A DNA stretch of 64,000 nt. It comes from JAQBQH01 sp035607415. GTDB taxonomy: Bacteria > Myxococcota_A > Polyangia > Palsa-1104. The notes below the pieces were generated by a model. The model was not told the DNA's origin, searched no databases, and worked only from the letters and a program-made list of their open reading frames with translations. A program made the translations under genes and the position numbers. Below are positions 31,336 to 39,224 of this stretch, in pieces. Positions within the stretch are counted from its first letter, which is position 1. Each line of letters opens with the position of its first letter. The stretch covers positions 32,259 through 96,258 of the forward strand of contig DATNAQ010000099.1 in the NCBI GenBank assembly GCA_035607415.1. Reading direction: 5' to 3'.

Positions 31336-32430
31336 CTACGGGCCGGCGATTGTCTTGGCGCGATCGCACGCGAAGCGGATCCCGCCCGAGCAGCCCTCGG
31401 CGTACAGCTTGGCGGCGCGCGCCGGGTCGCTCACTTCGTAGTAGCGGCCGAGGTTGGCGCAGCCCCAGGCGTCGTGTCCGTCGCAGCCGCGGGTCAAGAG
31501 CTTCTGTCCGAGCTCGGCATCGGCCGCGGCACCGTTCTCGCCGAGCTCGGCGAGAACGCCGGCCTTGCTGCAAGCATCGGGCTCGCCGCCGTCGCAGCCG
31601 CGCATGCAGTCGGCGAACGCGCGTGCGCCGTCGCCGAGCTCATGCTCGATGTCGCAGACGTAGATCACGTACTTGAGATCGAGCGTCGCCGCGGCTCGAA
31701 ACAGCGCGAGCGCACGGTCCGTCTTGCCCGCGTCGCGCAGCTGCTGCCCGGCCCACGCCTCGCCCTGCGCCGCGCGCGCGCGATCGAGGTTCACGTGCGG
31801 GCGCGCGATCGTCGCGCCGGCGGCGCTGAGCGCGCACAGCCCGGCGACGGCGGCCCACCACGCGGGATTGGCGCTCATGGCGAGCCCGACGGCGACGCCG
31901 AGCATGAGGCCCATCGCATGCGCGGCGTTGGCGACGGCCATGACGTGCAGCGCCGTCGCGATCGCGCAGCCGACGCCCCAGATGAGGAACAGGCCGATCG
32001 TGTTCGTGTCGACGGCGTCGGCGAAGCGCCGGTCGCGGCTCGACAGCATCCACAACATGCCGAACAGGCCGTAGCCGACGCCCGACAGGCCGATGCCGCT
32101 GGCGAACAGCGCGTATTCGGCGGCGACCGAGCCGGCCGCGAAGAGCAGGAACAGCGCGAGCGTGCGAAAGTGTCCGAGCCGCTCCTCGACGAGCGTGCCG
32201 AAGACCCACAACCAATAGAGGTTGAACGCCAGGTGCAGCACGCCGCCGTGGGGCAGCACCGCGGTGAGGAAGCGCCACGGCTCGCCGTGCAAGGCGCGTC
32301 CGTCGATGGTGAAGTGGTCGACGCGATCGGGATACGCGAAGCCGACGAGCGACGTCACGAGCGCGAGCAGCGCCGTTCCGCCGGTCGCGGGAAAACGCGG
32401 CAGCTGCGTCAGGGAGGGCGGCTTGCGCAC
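31336..32430 (-). CDS. Rhomboid intramembrane protease fused to Sel1-like repeats
   Basis: A 364-residue protein. Residues 1-220 are a six-helix rhomboid: HGGVLHLAFNLYWL (H-x-x-x-N), catalytic Ser in GLSGVGYGLFG, catalytic His in ANAAHAMGLMLG. The remaining 140 residues carry cysteine-paired Sel1-like repeats (GCDGGEPDACSKAG; GCDGHDAWGCANLGRYYE; GCSGGIRFACDRA), a protein-binding helical array. Rhomboids cleave single-pass membrane proteins within the membrane; a fused Sel1 array could choose substrates. GTG start at 32430 with TAGGCT 6 bases upstream. Confidence 0.9.
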   Translation of the reverse strand: MRKPPSLTQLPRFPATGGTALLALVTSLVGFAYPDRVDHFTIDGRALHGEPWRFLTAVLPHGGVLHLAFNLYWLWVFGTLVEERLGHFRTLALFLLFAAGSVAAEYALFASGIGLSGVGYGLFGMLWMLSSRDRRFADAVDTNTIGLFLIWGVGCAIATALHVMAVANAAHAMGLMLGVAVGLAMSANPAWWAAVAGLCALSAAGATIARPHVNLDRARAAQGEAWAGQQLRDAGKTDRALALFRAAATLDLKYVIYVCDIEHELGDGARAFADCMRGCDGGEPDACSKAGVLAELGENGAAADAELGQKLLTRGCDGHDAWGCANLGRYYEVSDPARAAKLYAEGCSGGIRFACDRAKTIAGP

Positions 32431-32436
32431 TGGCGC

Positions 32437-32442
32437 AGCCTA
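32437..32442 (-). promoter_or_regulatory. -10 box TAGGCT upstream of the rhomboid gene
   Basis: On the minus strand TAGGCT, then GCGCCA, then the GTG start. Leaderless-type layout with no ribosome site. Confidence 0.35.
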
Positions 32443-32447
32443 CAACG

Positions 32448-33140
32448 TCAGCGGGCGCTGAAGTAGGCCGAGACGTGCACCGCCGTCGGCGGCTTGCACG
32501 AGGTCCAGAAGAGGATCTTGGTGCACTTGACGTCGACGCTGCCGACAAAGGGCGCGCCCGCCTGCACCGCGCTCGCCGCCGCCGCCGGGTCGACGGTGGC
32601 GCCGTAGTCGAACGACGGCGTGCCCGCCGGGTAGTCCTTCTCGTTCAGCTCGCGCACCGTGACCTTGCCGCTCGACGCCGGCACGATTTGATAGAGCGCC
32701 TGCTTCTGCACCGCGCCGGCGAGCGGCACCGTCTGGCTCGGCGCCCAGATCGACACCACGTCGACCGCCGGCCCCGTCGACGCCGACGACGCGTCGCGCG
32801 TCAGGAAGAGCGCCACGGCGTTGGTGCCGTTGCCGGCATACGGGATCGAGAAGATCGCGTCGAGCGCGGCCTCGTTCGTGGTCGCGTCGGCGGCGAGCCT
32901 CACGTCGGGCAGCGTGGCCGCGCCGTAGGTCGGCGCCAGCGCCGAAGGCACGGCGTTGGCGCGGTAGAGCGCGAGCGGGTTCGTCGCGGTCGGATCGGTC
33001 GGGGTCACGTACTCGTAGAGCGTGCTCGACGAGAGCGCCGCCACCACCTGCTCGCCGGCGTCATCGCCTCCGTCGACCGTGCCGCCGGCACAGCCGGCGC
33101 CCGCCAACGCCGCCACCAACAACCAAGCTCCGAGCCGCAT
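32448..33140 (-). CDS. Lipoprotein, unknown function
   Basis: A 230-residue lipoprotein: MRLGAWLLVAALAGAG|C. The mature part starts with an acidic spacer (VDGGDDAGEQ) and then an alpha/beta-poor, strand-rich body (SSTLYEYVTPTD, LALYRANAVPS, NAVALFLTRDAS, VDVVSIWAPSQT). It ends with two closely spaced cysteines in VKCTKILFWTSCKPP, probably disulfide-bonded. No family recognised. GAGAGGTGG lies about 6 bases before the ATG, and a promoter at 33168-33197 has TTGACG/TAGGCT boxes. Confidence 0.7.
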   Translation of the reverse strand: MRLGAWLLVAALAGAGCAGGTVDGGDDAGEQVVAALSSSTLYEYVTPTDPTATNPLALYRANAVPSALAPTYGAATLPDVRLAADATTNEAALDAIFSIPYAGNGTNAVALFLTRDASSASTGPAVDVVSIWAPSQTVPLAGAVQKQALYQIVPASSGKVTVRELNEKDYPAGTPSFDYGATVDPAAAASAVQAGAPFVGSVDVKCTKILFWTSCKPPTAVHVSAYFSAR

Positions 33141-33167
33141 GAGCCACCTCTCGAGACGTAAAGATGC

Positions 33168-33197
33168 AGCCTACCTGTGCGACAAGGTGGTCGTCAA
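33168..33197 (-). promoter_or_regulatory. Promoter of the 32448-33140 lipoprotein gene
   Basis: TTGACG (33197-33192), 18-base spacer, TAGGCT (33173-33168) on the minus strand. An AT-rich tract at about 33203-33240 lies just upstream of the -35, where an UP element would be. Confidence 0.5.
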
Positions 33198-33276
33198 CCG
33201 AAAAACCTAATAAATATAATAGTTTGTAAAATATGTGCCGGGGCTAACGTCGGTCCTATCCAGTATGCCCCAAGCC

Positions 33277-36200
33277 TCAGTGATCACGCAGATGATGCTG
33301 CAGCGTCGTGGCCTGGCGCGCGAGCTGGCGCAGGTGCCTCTCGTTCGCCGCCGGCACCAGCTCGCGCAGCGTCTGCCGCGCCGCCGGCACGTCGTGCTCG
33401 GCCTGGATCTCGGCGAGCGACCAGCGCGACCACAACGAGATGCGCACCAGCTTCTTGGCCTGCGTGCGCGCGATCTCGGCGCGCACGTCGCTCAGCGCGC
33501 CGGCGACGTCGCCCTTCGAGGCCTTGGCGCGCGCGACCGTCGTGACGATGCCGGCCTCGGCCAGATCGCTGCCCGCGGCCTTGGCCAGCGCCACCGCCTT
33601 GTCGGCCGAGTCGGCCGCTTGCGCCGCCTTGCCCTCCTCGAAGAGCGCCTCGGTCAGCACCGTGCGCGCGTAGGCCTCGGCGAGCCCCATGTGCTTTTCG
33701 TGCAGCTCGTCGACGGCGCGCTGCGCGAGCGTGACCGCGCGATCGTACTTGCGCTCGGCGATCGCGACCTCGGCGAGGTTTTGCCGGCTGGCGCCGCCCG
33801 CCCAGCCGACCGCCTCGCGCATCTTGAGCGCCTCCTCGAAGGTGTGCTGCGCGTCGGCGAGCCGATCGAGCTCGAGCTGCGCCTGGCCGAGCGTGTCGAG
33901 GGCGTAGGCGGCGTCGGGCGGCATCTTGAGCGCGCGGTAGAGCGCGACCGACTGCTCGGCGTTGGCCAGCGCATCGTCGACGCGCGCTTCGCGCAGGAGC
34001 AGGTTGCTGTAGTTGGAGAGCGCCTCGGCGGTGAGCGTGTCGAGGTGGATGCCACGCGCGATCTCGATCGACTTTTCGTAGTGCGGCGCGGCTTCGTCGA
34101 GCCGATCGAGATCGGTCAGCGTCGCGGCCAGGATGTGCTCGGCGTAGGCGTAGTAGTAGGGCTCGTTGAGCTCCTTGAGCTGCGCGACGGCGCCGCGGAT
34201 CATCTTCTCGGCCTCGGGCAGCTTGCCGACGCGCTTGTAGTCGATGCCGAGCGTGATCATCGCGAGGCCGACGCCGGCTTCGCTGCCGACCGCGCGATAG
34301 GCGTCGAGCGCGCGCTCGATGTGCGCGGCGGCTTCGGCGTAGCGCTCGGCGCGCACGTAGAGGCCGGCGGTGTCGAGCATGGCGCGCGCCACGCCGGCGC
34401 GGTCGCCGGCGGCGGCGAAGAGCTGCTCGGCGTCGCGGCAGGCGGCGAGCGCCTGGTCGGTGCTGACCGAGCTCTCGAAGGCGTCGCACTCGGCGACGCG
34501 GATGCGCGCGAGCAGCTGGCGGTTGCCCGAGGCCTGCGCGCGGCGGCGCGCGTCGGCGAGGATGGGCAGGGCCGACTTGCCGTCGCCGCTGCGCGACCTG
34601 GCGAGCGCGCGCGATAGATCGATGCGTGGGTCGTTGCCGTCGGGCGGCGGCAGCTGTTGCAGGCGCGCGAGCGTGGCGGCGGCGTCGGTGGGGTTGCCGG
34701 CGGCCACCTGCGCATCGGCGAGGCGCAGCCCGTAGTCGAGGTTGTCGGGGAAGAAGGTGGCGAGCGATCGATAGAGCTCGACCGCTTGCGGCCACTCCTT
34801 CATCGCCTCGCGATATTGCGCCTCGACCCAGAGGCGCTGCTCGCGCGGCAGCGTGTCGGCGCGCTCGAACGCCTGGCGCGCGGCTTCGCGCTGGCGCTGT
34901 TGATACTGCAGCTGGTGCCAGGCCTCGGCGAGCGCGGCCCAGGCCAGCGGCCGCTGCGGATCGGCGGCGAGCACGCCCTCGAGCGTGCGGCGGGCGCCGT
35001 CGGCGTCGAAGCGGCGCAGCTTCTCCAGGCCCTCGGCGTAGCCCTCGGCGACGGCGGCGGTCGAGGGGATGGCGGCACGCACGCGCGCTTCGTCGTCCGC
35101 CGAGGGCGGCTGCAGCGCGAGCTGTGTGCGCAGGCGCGCCGCGACCTCGGCGGTGAGCGCGCCGAGCGCGTCGGGCATGGCGGCGTCCTCGACCCACGCC
35201 AGGGGGCGGCCGTCGTCGGCGTCGCGCAGATCGACCGTGAGCTGGGCGCGGCCGTCGGGCAGCGTGCGCGCGCGGCCGGCGAGCACGAGCTGGGCGCCGA
35301 GGCGATCGCGCACGAGCGCGCGCTGCTTGCGCGACAAGGAGGCCAGGCCGTGGCCGGCGAGCTCGGGCTGGATGCGGGCGACCGCTTCGGCGGGCACCAC
35401 GCGCAGCTCCGAGCCGAGCGCCAGCTCCGCGCGCAGCCGCTCGTCGAGCACGCGGGCGAGCGCGGCGTCGTGGCCGTCGCCGGTGACGAGCGCGGCGAGG
35501 GCACGGCGCTGCCACGGCTTGCGCGCCCAGTCGGCGCCGTGGCGGCCGCGCGCTACAAAAATCGTAGCGAGCGCGACCAGCGTGGTGGCGGCGAGCGCGG
35601 CGCCGGCGAACAGGACGGTGCGGCGTGGACGCGGCGGCGGCCGATCGACGAGCGGCGCCTCGAGCGCGGCGATGAGCTCGGCCATCGACGGCCAGCGCGC
35701 ATCGGGCCGGACGGCGAGGCCGCGCTCGACGACGCGCCACAACGCGTCGGGCACGCCGTGGCCGGCCGGCGGCGGGCGCACCTGGCCGCGGCAGACGGCG
35801 GCGCGCAGCTCGCCCATGTTGCGGAACGCGAACGGCCGCTGGCGATAGAGCGCCTCGTAGAGCGCGGCGCAGAAGCTGAAGATGTCGGCGCGCGCGTCGA
35901 CGGTCTCGCCCATGAGCTGCTCGGGGGCCATGTAGACCGGCGTGCCGAGGAGCGCGCCCGACACCGTGAGCGACGTGTCGAGCGCTGCGATGTCGTCGCC
36001 GAGCGGCGGCGGCGCTTCGGGCTCGCCGGCGGCGAGGGCGGTCACGCGCGCCACGCCGAAGTCGGTGACGCGGACCGAGCCGTCGCGCGCGACCAGCACG
36101 TTCTCCGGCTTGAAGTCGCGATGCACGATGCCGGCGCCGTGCGCGGCGGCGAGCCCGCGGCCGGCGGCGACGAAGGTGCGCGCGATCTCCCGCCAGCCGC

Positions 36201-36705
36201 GCGACCCGGCGCGCAGCCACTGCGCGAGCGTGGCGCCGTCGACCAGCTCCATCGCGATGTAGAGCCGATCGCCGACGATGCCGAGGTCGTGCACGGTGAC
36301 GACGTTGGCGTGCTGCAGCCGCGCCATCGCCTGCGCCTCGCGCACCAGCCGCGCGCGCGAGCCGGCCGACCGGCCGAGGTCGGGCTTGAGGAGCTTGAGC
36401 GCCACGCGCCGGCCGAGCTGCGGATCGAACGCCGCGTACACCGTCGACATGCCGCCAGTGCCGACGAGCGCGCGCACGAGGTAGCGCCCGACGCGCGGCG
36501 GCAGCGTGCCGGGCGCGACCGCCCCGTCGTCGCCCGCGGTCGGCGTGCGTGCGCCCGCGGCCGGCATGATCGCGGCCGTGGCGGCGACGAGCGCGCGGCA
36601 GTCGGCGCAGGCGTCGAGGTGGGCTTCGGCTGCCTGAAGCTCCGTCGGCGTCAGCCGCCCGTCGAGGAGCTGGAGCACGTGGCTCTCGGAGAAGCAGCCT
36701 TCCAT
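33277..36705 (-). CDS. Ser/Thr kinase with zinc-finger-like N-terminus, TolB-like domain and TPR array
   Basis: An 1142-residue protein. Residues 5-48 resemble anti-sigma zinc-binding ZAS domains (HLDACADC, H-x3-C-x2-C). The kinase domain spans about 70-345 (LVGTGGMSTVY, VALKLLKPD, HRDFKPEN, DFGVAR, GTPVYMAPEQ). One membrane helix follows near 362-385. The outer part starts with a TolB-N/FlgO-like domain (LDERLRAELALGSELRVVPAE...LGAQLVLAGRAR) and continues with about a dozen TPR units to the C-terminus. This kinase-TPR design is common in myxobacteria and related to transcriptional-complex kinases. A TATAGAGGAG stretch ends 5 bases before the ATG. Confidence 0.92.
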   Translation of the reverse strand: MEGCFSESHVLQLLDGRLTPTELQAAEAHLDACADCRALVAATAAIMPAAGARTPTAGDDGAVAPGTLPPRVGRYLVRALVGTGGMSTVYAAFDPQLGRRVALKLLKPDLGRSAGSRARLVREAQAMARLQHANVVTVHDLGIVGDRLYIAMELVDGATLAQWLRAGSRGWREIARTFVAAGRGLAAAHGAGIVHRDFKPENVLVARDGSVRVTDFGVARVTALAAGEPEAPPPLGDDIAALDTSLTVSGALLGTPVYMAPEQLMGETVDARADIFSFCAALYEALYRQRPFAFRNMGELRAAVCRGQVRPPPAGHGVPDALWRVVERGLAVRPDARWPSMAELIAALEAPLVDRPPPRPRRTVLFAGAALAATTLVALATIFVARGRHGADWARKPWQRRALAALVTGDGHDAALARVLDERLRAELALGSELRVVPAEAVARIQPELAGHGLASLSRKQRALVRDRLGAQLVLAGRARTLPDGRAQLTVDLRDADDGRPLAWVEDAAMPDALGALTAEVAARLRTQLALQPPSADDEARVRAAIPSTAAVAEGYAEGLEKLRRFDADGARRTLEGVLAADPQRPLAWAALAEAWHQLQYQQRQREAARQAFERADTLPREQRLWVEAQYREAMKEWPQAVELYRSLATFFPDNLDYGLRLADAQVAAGNPTDAAATLARLQQLPPPDGNDPRIDLSRALARSRSGDGKSALPILADARRRAQASGNRQLLARIRVAECDAFESSVSTDQALAACRDAEQLFAAAGDRAGVARAMLDTAGLYVRAERYAEAAAHIERALDAYRAVGSEAGVGLAMITLGIDYKRVGKLPEAEKMIRGAVAQLKELNEPYYYAYAEHILAATLTDLDRLDEAAPHYEKSIEIARGIHLDTLTAEALSNYSNLLLREARVDDALANAEQSVALYRALKMPPDAAYALDTLGQAQLELDRLADAQHTFEEALKMREAVGWAGGASRQNLAEVAIAERKYDRAVTLAQRAVDELHEKHMGLAEAYARTVLTEALFEEGKAAQAADSADKAVALAKAAGSDLAEAGIVTTVARAKASKGDVAGALSDVRAEIARTQAKKLVRISLWSRWSLAEIQAEHDVPAARQTLRELVPAANERHLRQLARQATTLQHHLRDH

Positions 36706-36752
36706 GCCGCTCCTCTATACCAGAGCGGCGCCGATCGCTTCGCGTGGATTCG

Positions 36753-37259
36753 CTATCTGCGCGTCGGCTCGAGCGGCAGCGTGGTGCGATGCACGTCGAG
36801 CAGCGGCCCGAGCTCCCAGACGTTGCGATAGCCGTAGCTGTAGAGCGAGATGTAGGTCGAGACGTTGAGCGACGCGGCCGGCGCCTTCGCCGGGAACGCC
36901 TCCGGCTCGTGCGTGAAGTTGTTGTTGCAGTAGATGAGGATGCGCGCGTTCTTGTCGGGCAGCATCTTGGCCAGGCTGTCGATGGCGATGTCGGGGAAGC
37001 TCAGGTTGATCGCGCCGCGGATGTGGAGAAGGTCGAACTTGTCGCGGCTGCGCGCGTCGAGGATGACGGTGCCGGGGTCGCGGCTCATCGCGAGGAACTG
37101 CGCCTCGGTCACGCGGTGGCTCTCGCGATGGGCGGCCGCCTCCTGCGCGATCTTGAGGTACGCCGCCATGTCGATGCGCGGGTTGGGGATCGACGAATCG
37201 GCGCGGCCGCTGCCGCCGCCGGCGCCGAGAATCGCGAGGAGCACGATCGGTTTGCGCAT
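36753..37259 (-). CDS. Rhodanese-like exported protein
   Basis: A 168-residue protein. Signal peptide from ATG 37259 (MRKPIVLLAILGAGGGSGRA), then a single rhodanese domain: VTEAQFLAM, VILDARSRDKFDLLHIRGAINLSF, and the active-site region ILIYCNNNFTHE. The catalytic-position Cys is present, but the loop is C-N-N-N rather than the C-x-x-G-x-R of true sulfurtransferases, so sulfur transfer is doubtful. It lies downstream of and divergent to a small lipoprotein gene. Confidence 0.75.
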   Translation of the reverse strand: MRKPIVLLAILGAGGGSGRADSSIPNPRIDMAAYLKIAQEAAAHRESHRVTEAQFLAMSRDPGTVILDARSRDKFDLLHIRGAINLSFPDIAIDSLAKMLPDKNARILIYCNNNFTHEPEAFPAKAPAASLNVSTYISLYSYGYRNVWELGPLLDVHRTTLPLEPTRR

Positions 37260-37366
37260 GAGACGTGATACGCGGGCGGCGGCGCGCGCCTTCCGCACCG
37301 TCGGAAACGCCCGTCACTACGCGCTGGAACGTAGCTTGAACACTCCTTCGCGCTGGAGGCGAACGC

Positions 37367-37531
37367 ATGCGCAAGCTCTTGTATCTGGTGTTCGAGGTCA
37401 CCGCGCTCGTCGGAATGCTCGGCGTCTCCGGCTGCTACGTCGAGCACGAGCATCGCCACGCGTGGTACGGGCGGCCCGATCGGCCGATCGTCTGTCGCGG
37501 CTACGAGTGCCGCGAGCGTCGCTGGTGGTAG
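37367..37531 (+). CDS. Tiny lipoprotein (54 residues)
   Basis: A short gene with an ideal GGAGG ribosome site 7 bases before ATG 37367. The product MRKLLYLVFEVTALVGMLGVSG|C has a signal peptide and lipobox, followed by only 32 residues, rich in His, Arg and aromatic residues (EHEHRHAWYGRP), with two more cysteines (CRGYEC). No family recognised. It ends 9 bases before the convergent IgGFc-like gene. Confidence 0.65.
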   Translation: MRKLLYLVFEVTALVGMLGVSGCYVEHEHRHAWYGRPDRPIVCRGYECRERRWW

Positions 37532-37540
37532 CGCGCGCGA

Positions 37541-39196
37541 TCAGCCGATCGGCACCGGCGCGATGATCGCGAGGTTGCCGCCGCCCGGATATTGGTAGCT
37601 CGTGTATTGGCCATAGCCGAGCACCTGGATGCCCATGGGCACGTCGCTGGTGAGGGTGTGCGAACCGCCCGAGCCGCCGGCGGTGATGGGCACGCGGAAG
37701 GTCCCGAACGTGCCGGTGCCGACCGGCGTCGGCATGACCGTGACGGCGGCGCCGTCGAGCATGAGGTGCGCCGTCGTCGGCGCGGCGATGACCACGTAGC
37801 TGACGTCGTAGTCGCTCGGCGCCAGGAACAGGTAGGCCATGCGGTATTGCTCGACGGCGAAGAAGAGGCTCTCCGACGGATCGCCGCGCTGCATGGTCGA
37901 CGGCGAGCTCGGATCGACGACCGAGCCGCCCTGCATCACCGTCTCGGCGGCGAACTCGTGATCGCCGGTGACCTCGAAGTCGGTCGTCGTCGGGCCGATG
38001 TCGACGACCTGGCCGGCGTTGAGCGTGGCCGGCGCGCCCGACACGGCGGGGTTGTACGTGAGGTTCGTGCCGTCGAAGTTGCCGACGAGGCGCACGGTGT
38101 GGCCGACGACGCTGCCGTCGGGGCCCGGCGGCGCCGACACGACGTAGTGCTTGCCGAGGGCCTCGGCGGGGATCACCTGCTCTTCGATGTGATCGCAGGC
38201 TTGGGCGCCCATCGGGTTGTTGGCGCAGTAGTCGCCGCCGAAGACCTCGACCGGTTGATCGGCCTTGATGAGCGCGCCGGTCGCGTCGACGTCGCCGGTC
38301 GGGATGAGGCTCGAGTCTTTGACCAGAAGCATGAGCACGTCGCCCTGGTTGATCGTGTAGCTGCCCGTCTGGCCGCCCGCGATCGCCGCTACGCCGCTGC
38401 CGGCCACGACCTTGCTGTTCGCGGGCAGCTTCACCGTCACGTTGGTGGCGTTGGCGAGCCCGGTGATCGACATGATGCCGCCCTGTCCGAGGCCGGCCGC
38501 GCTGTGCCAGCCGGTGAAGCGGTAGTTGCCGGTGAGCGCCGTCGACGGCAGGAGCAGCGACGCGTCGTTCGAGTACGAGAAGCACTGGAAGCCGCCGCCG
38601 CACTGCGCGGCCGCGTTGGTGCAGGCGCTCCAGTCCTTGCCCGGCGGACCGCCGTCCGGTTTGTATTCGAGCGCGTTGAACTGATAGACGACCACGGGCA
38701 CCGAGCTGACCAGGTGGTAGGCGCTCGCGCCTGCCAGCACCGACGCGGTGAAGCCCGGCGGCGCGCCGCACATGTTGTCGCCGCCTTTGAGCGACGCGAC
38801 CCACGGCAGGTAGATCTTTTGCAGCTGACCGGCGGTCACCATGGTCGACTGCGAGAAGCCGCCGGGTCCCGTCACCATCACGTCGGCGTTGCTCGCGCCG
38901 GTGTTGGCGACGACGACGGTGAAGTCGAAGGCGCTGTCGACGGGATTGGGCGTGACCGTCGGCCAGTAGTCGCAGCCGACGTACGACTTCTGCGCCGTCG
39001 CGTCGGCGCACGAGCCCGGGTCGCTGCCGCCACCGCCGCCCGAGCCGCCGACGCCGCCGGTGCCGCCGCCGCCACCGGTGCCGCCGGTGCCGCCGCCTCC
39101 GCCGTGTCGCCCCGCCGGGCTGTTGCATCCTGCGGCGAGAAAAGCCGCCACCGTTGCGCCCGCCAGCAGGGCGCTGCGAACCTTCCGCAAAATCAT
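37541..39196 (-). CDS. IgGFc-binding-like lipoprotein
   Basis: A 551-residue lipoprotein (AAG|C lipobox; GGAGGGG ribosome site upstream) with a long Gly/Thr linker. The rest matches the IgGFc-binding N-terminal-type domain seen in many myxobacterial surface proteins: DFTVVVANTGASNADVMVTGPGG, LQKIYLPWV, AYHLVSSVPVVVYQFNAL, YRFTGWHS, VEVFGGDYCANNP, then a second half of strand repeats. The function in bacteria is unclear; adhesion is possible. The coding strand is minus; the gene ends at 37541, 9 bases from the convergent tiny lipoprotein gene. Confidence 0.8.
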   Translation of the reverse strand: MILRKVRSALLAGATVAAFLAAGCNSPAGRHGGGGGTGGTGGGGGTGGVGGSGGGGGSDPGSCADATAQKSYVGCDYWPTVTPNPVDSAFDFTVVVANTGASNADVMVTGPGGFSQSTMVTAGQLQKIYLPWVASLKGGDNMCGAPPGFTASVLAGASAYHLVSSVPVVVYQFNALEYKPDGGPPGKDWSACTNAAAQCGGGFQCFSYSNDASLLLPSTALTGNYRFTGWHSAAGLGQGGIMSITGLANATNVTVKLPANSKVVAGSGVAAIAGGQTGSYTINQGDVLMLLVKDSSLIPTGDVDATGALIKADQPVEVFGGDYCANNPMGAQACDHIEEQVIPAEALGKHYVVSAPPGPDGSVVGHTVRLVGNFDGTNLTYNPAVSGAPATLNAGQVVDIGPTTTDFEVTGDHEFAAETVMQGGSVVDPSSPSTMQRGDPSESLFFAVEQYRMAYLFLAPSDYDVSYVVIAAPTTAHLMLDGAAVTVMPTPVGTGTFGTFRVPITAGGSGGSHTLTSDVPMGIQVLGYGQYTSYQYPGGGNLAIIAPVPIG

Positions 39197-39224
39197 GGGG
39201 ACCCCTCCGGGGCGGATACTACCG

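Noticed and set aside
33284..36220. 978-residue frame overlapping the kinase-TPR gene on the same strand
   Set aside because: Arg-rich frame-shift shadow of the real kinase-TPR gene, caused by high GC at third codon positions.
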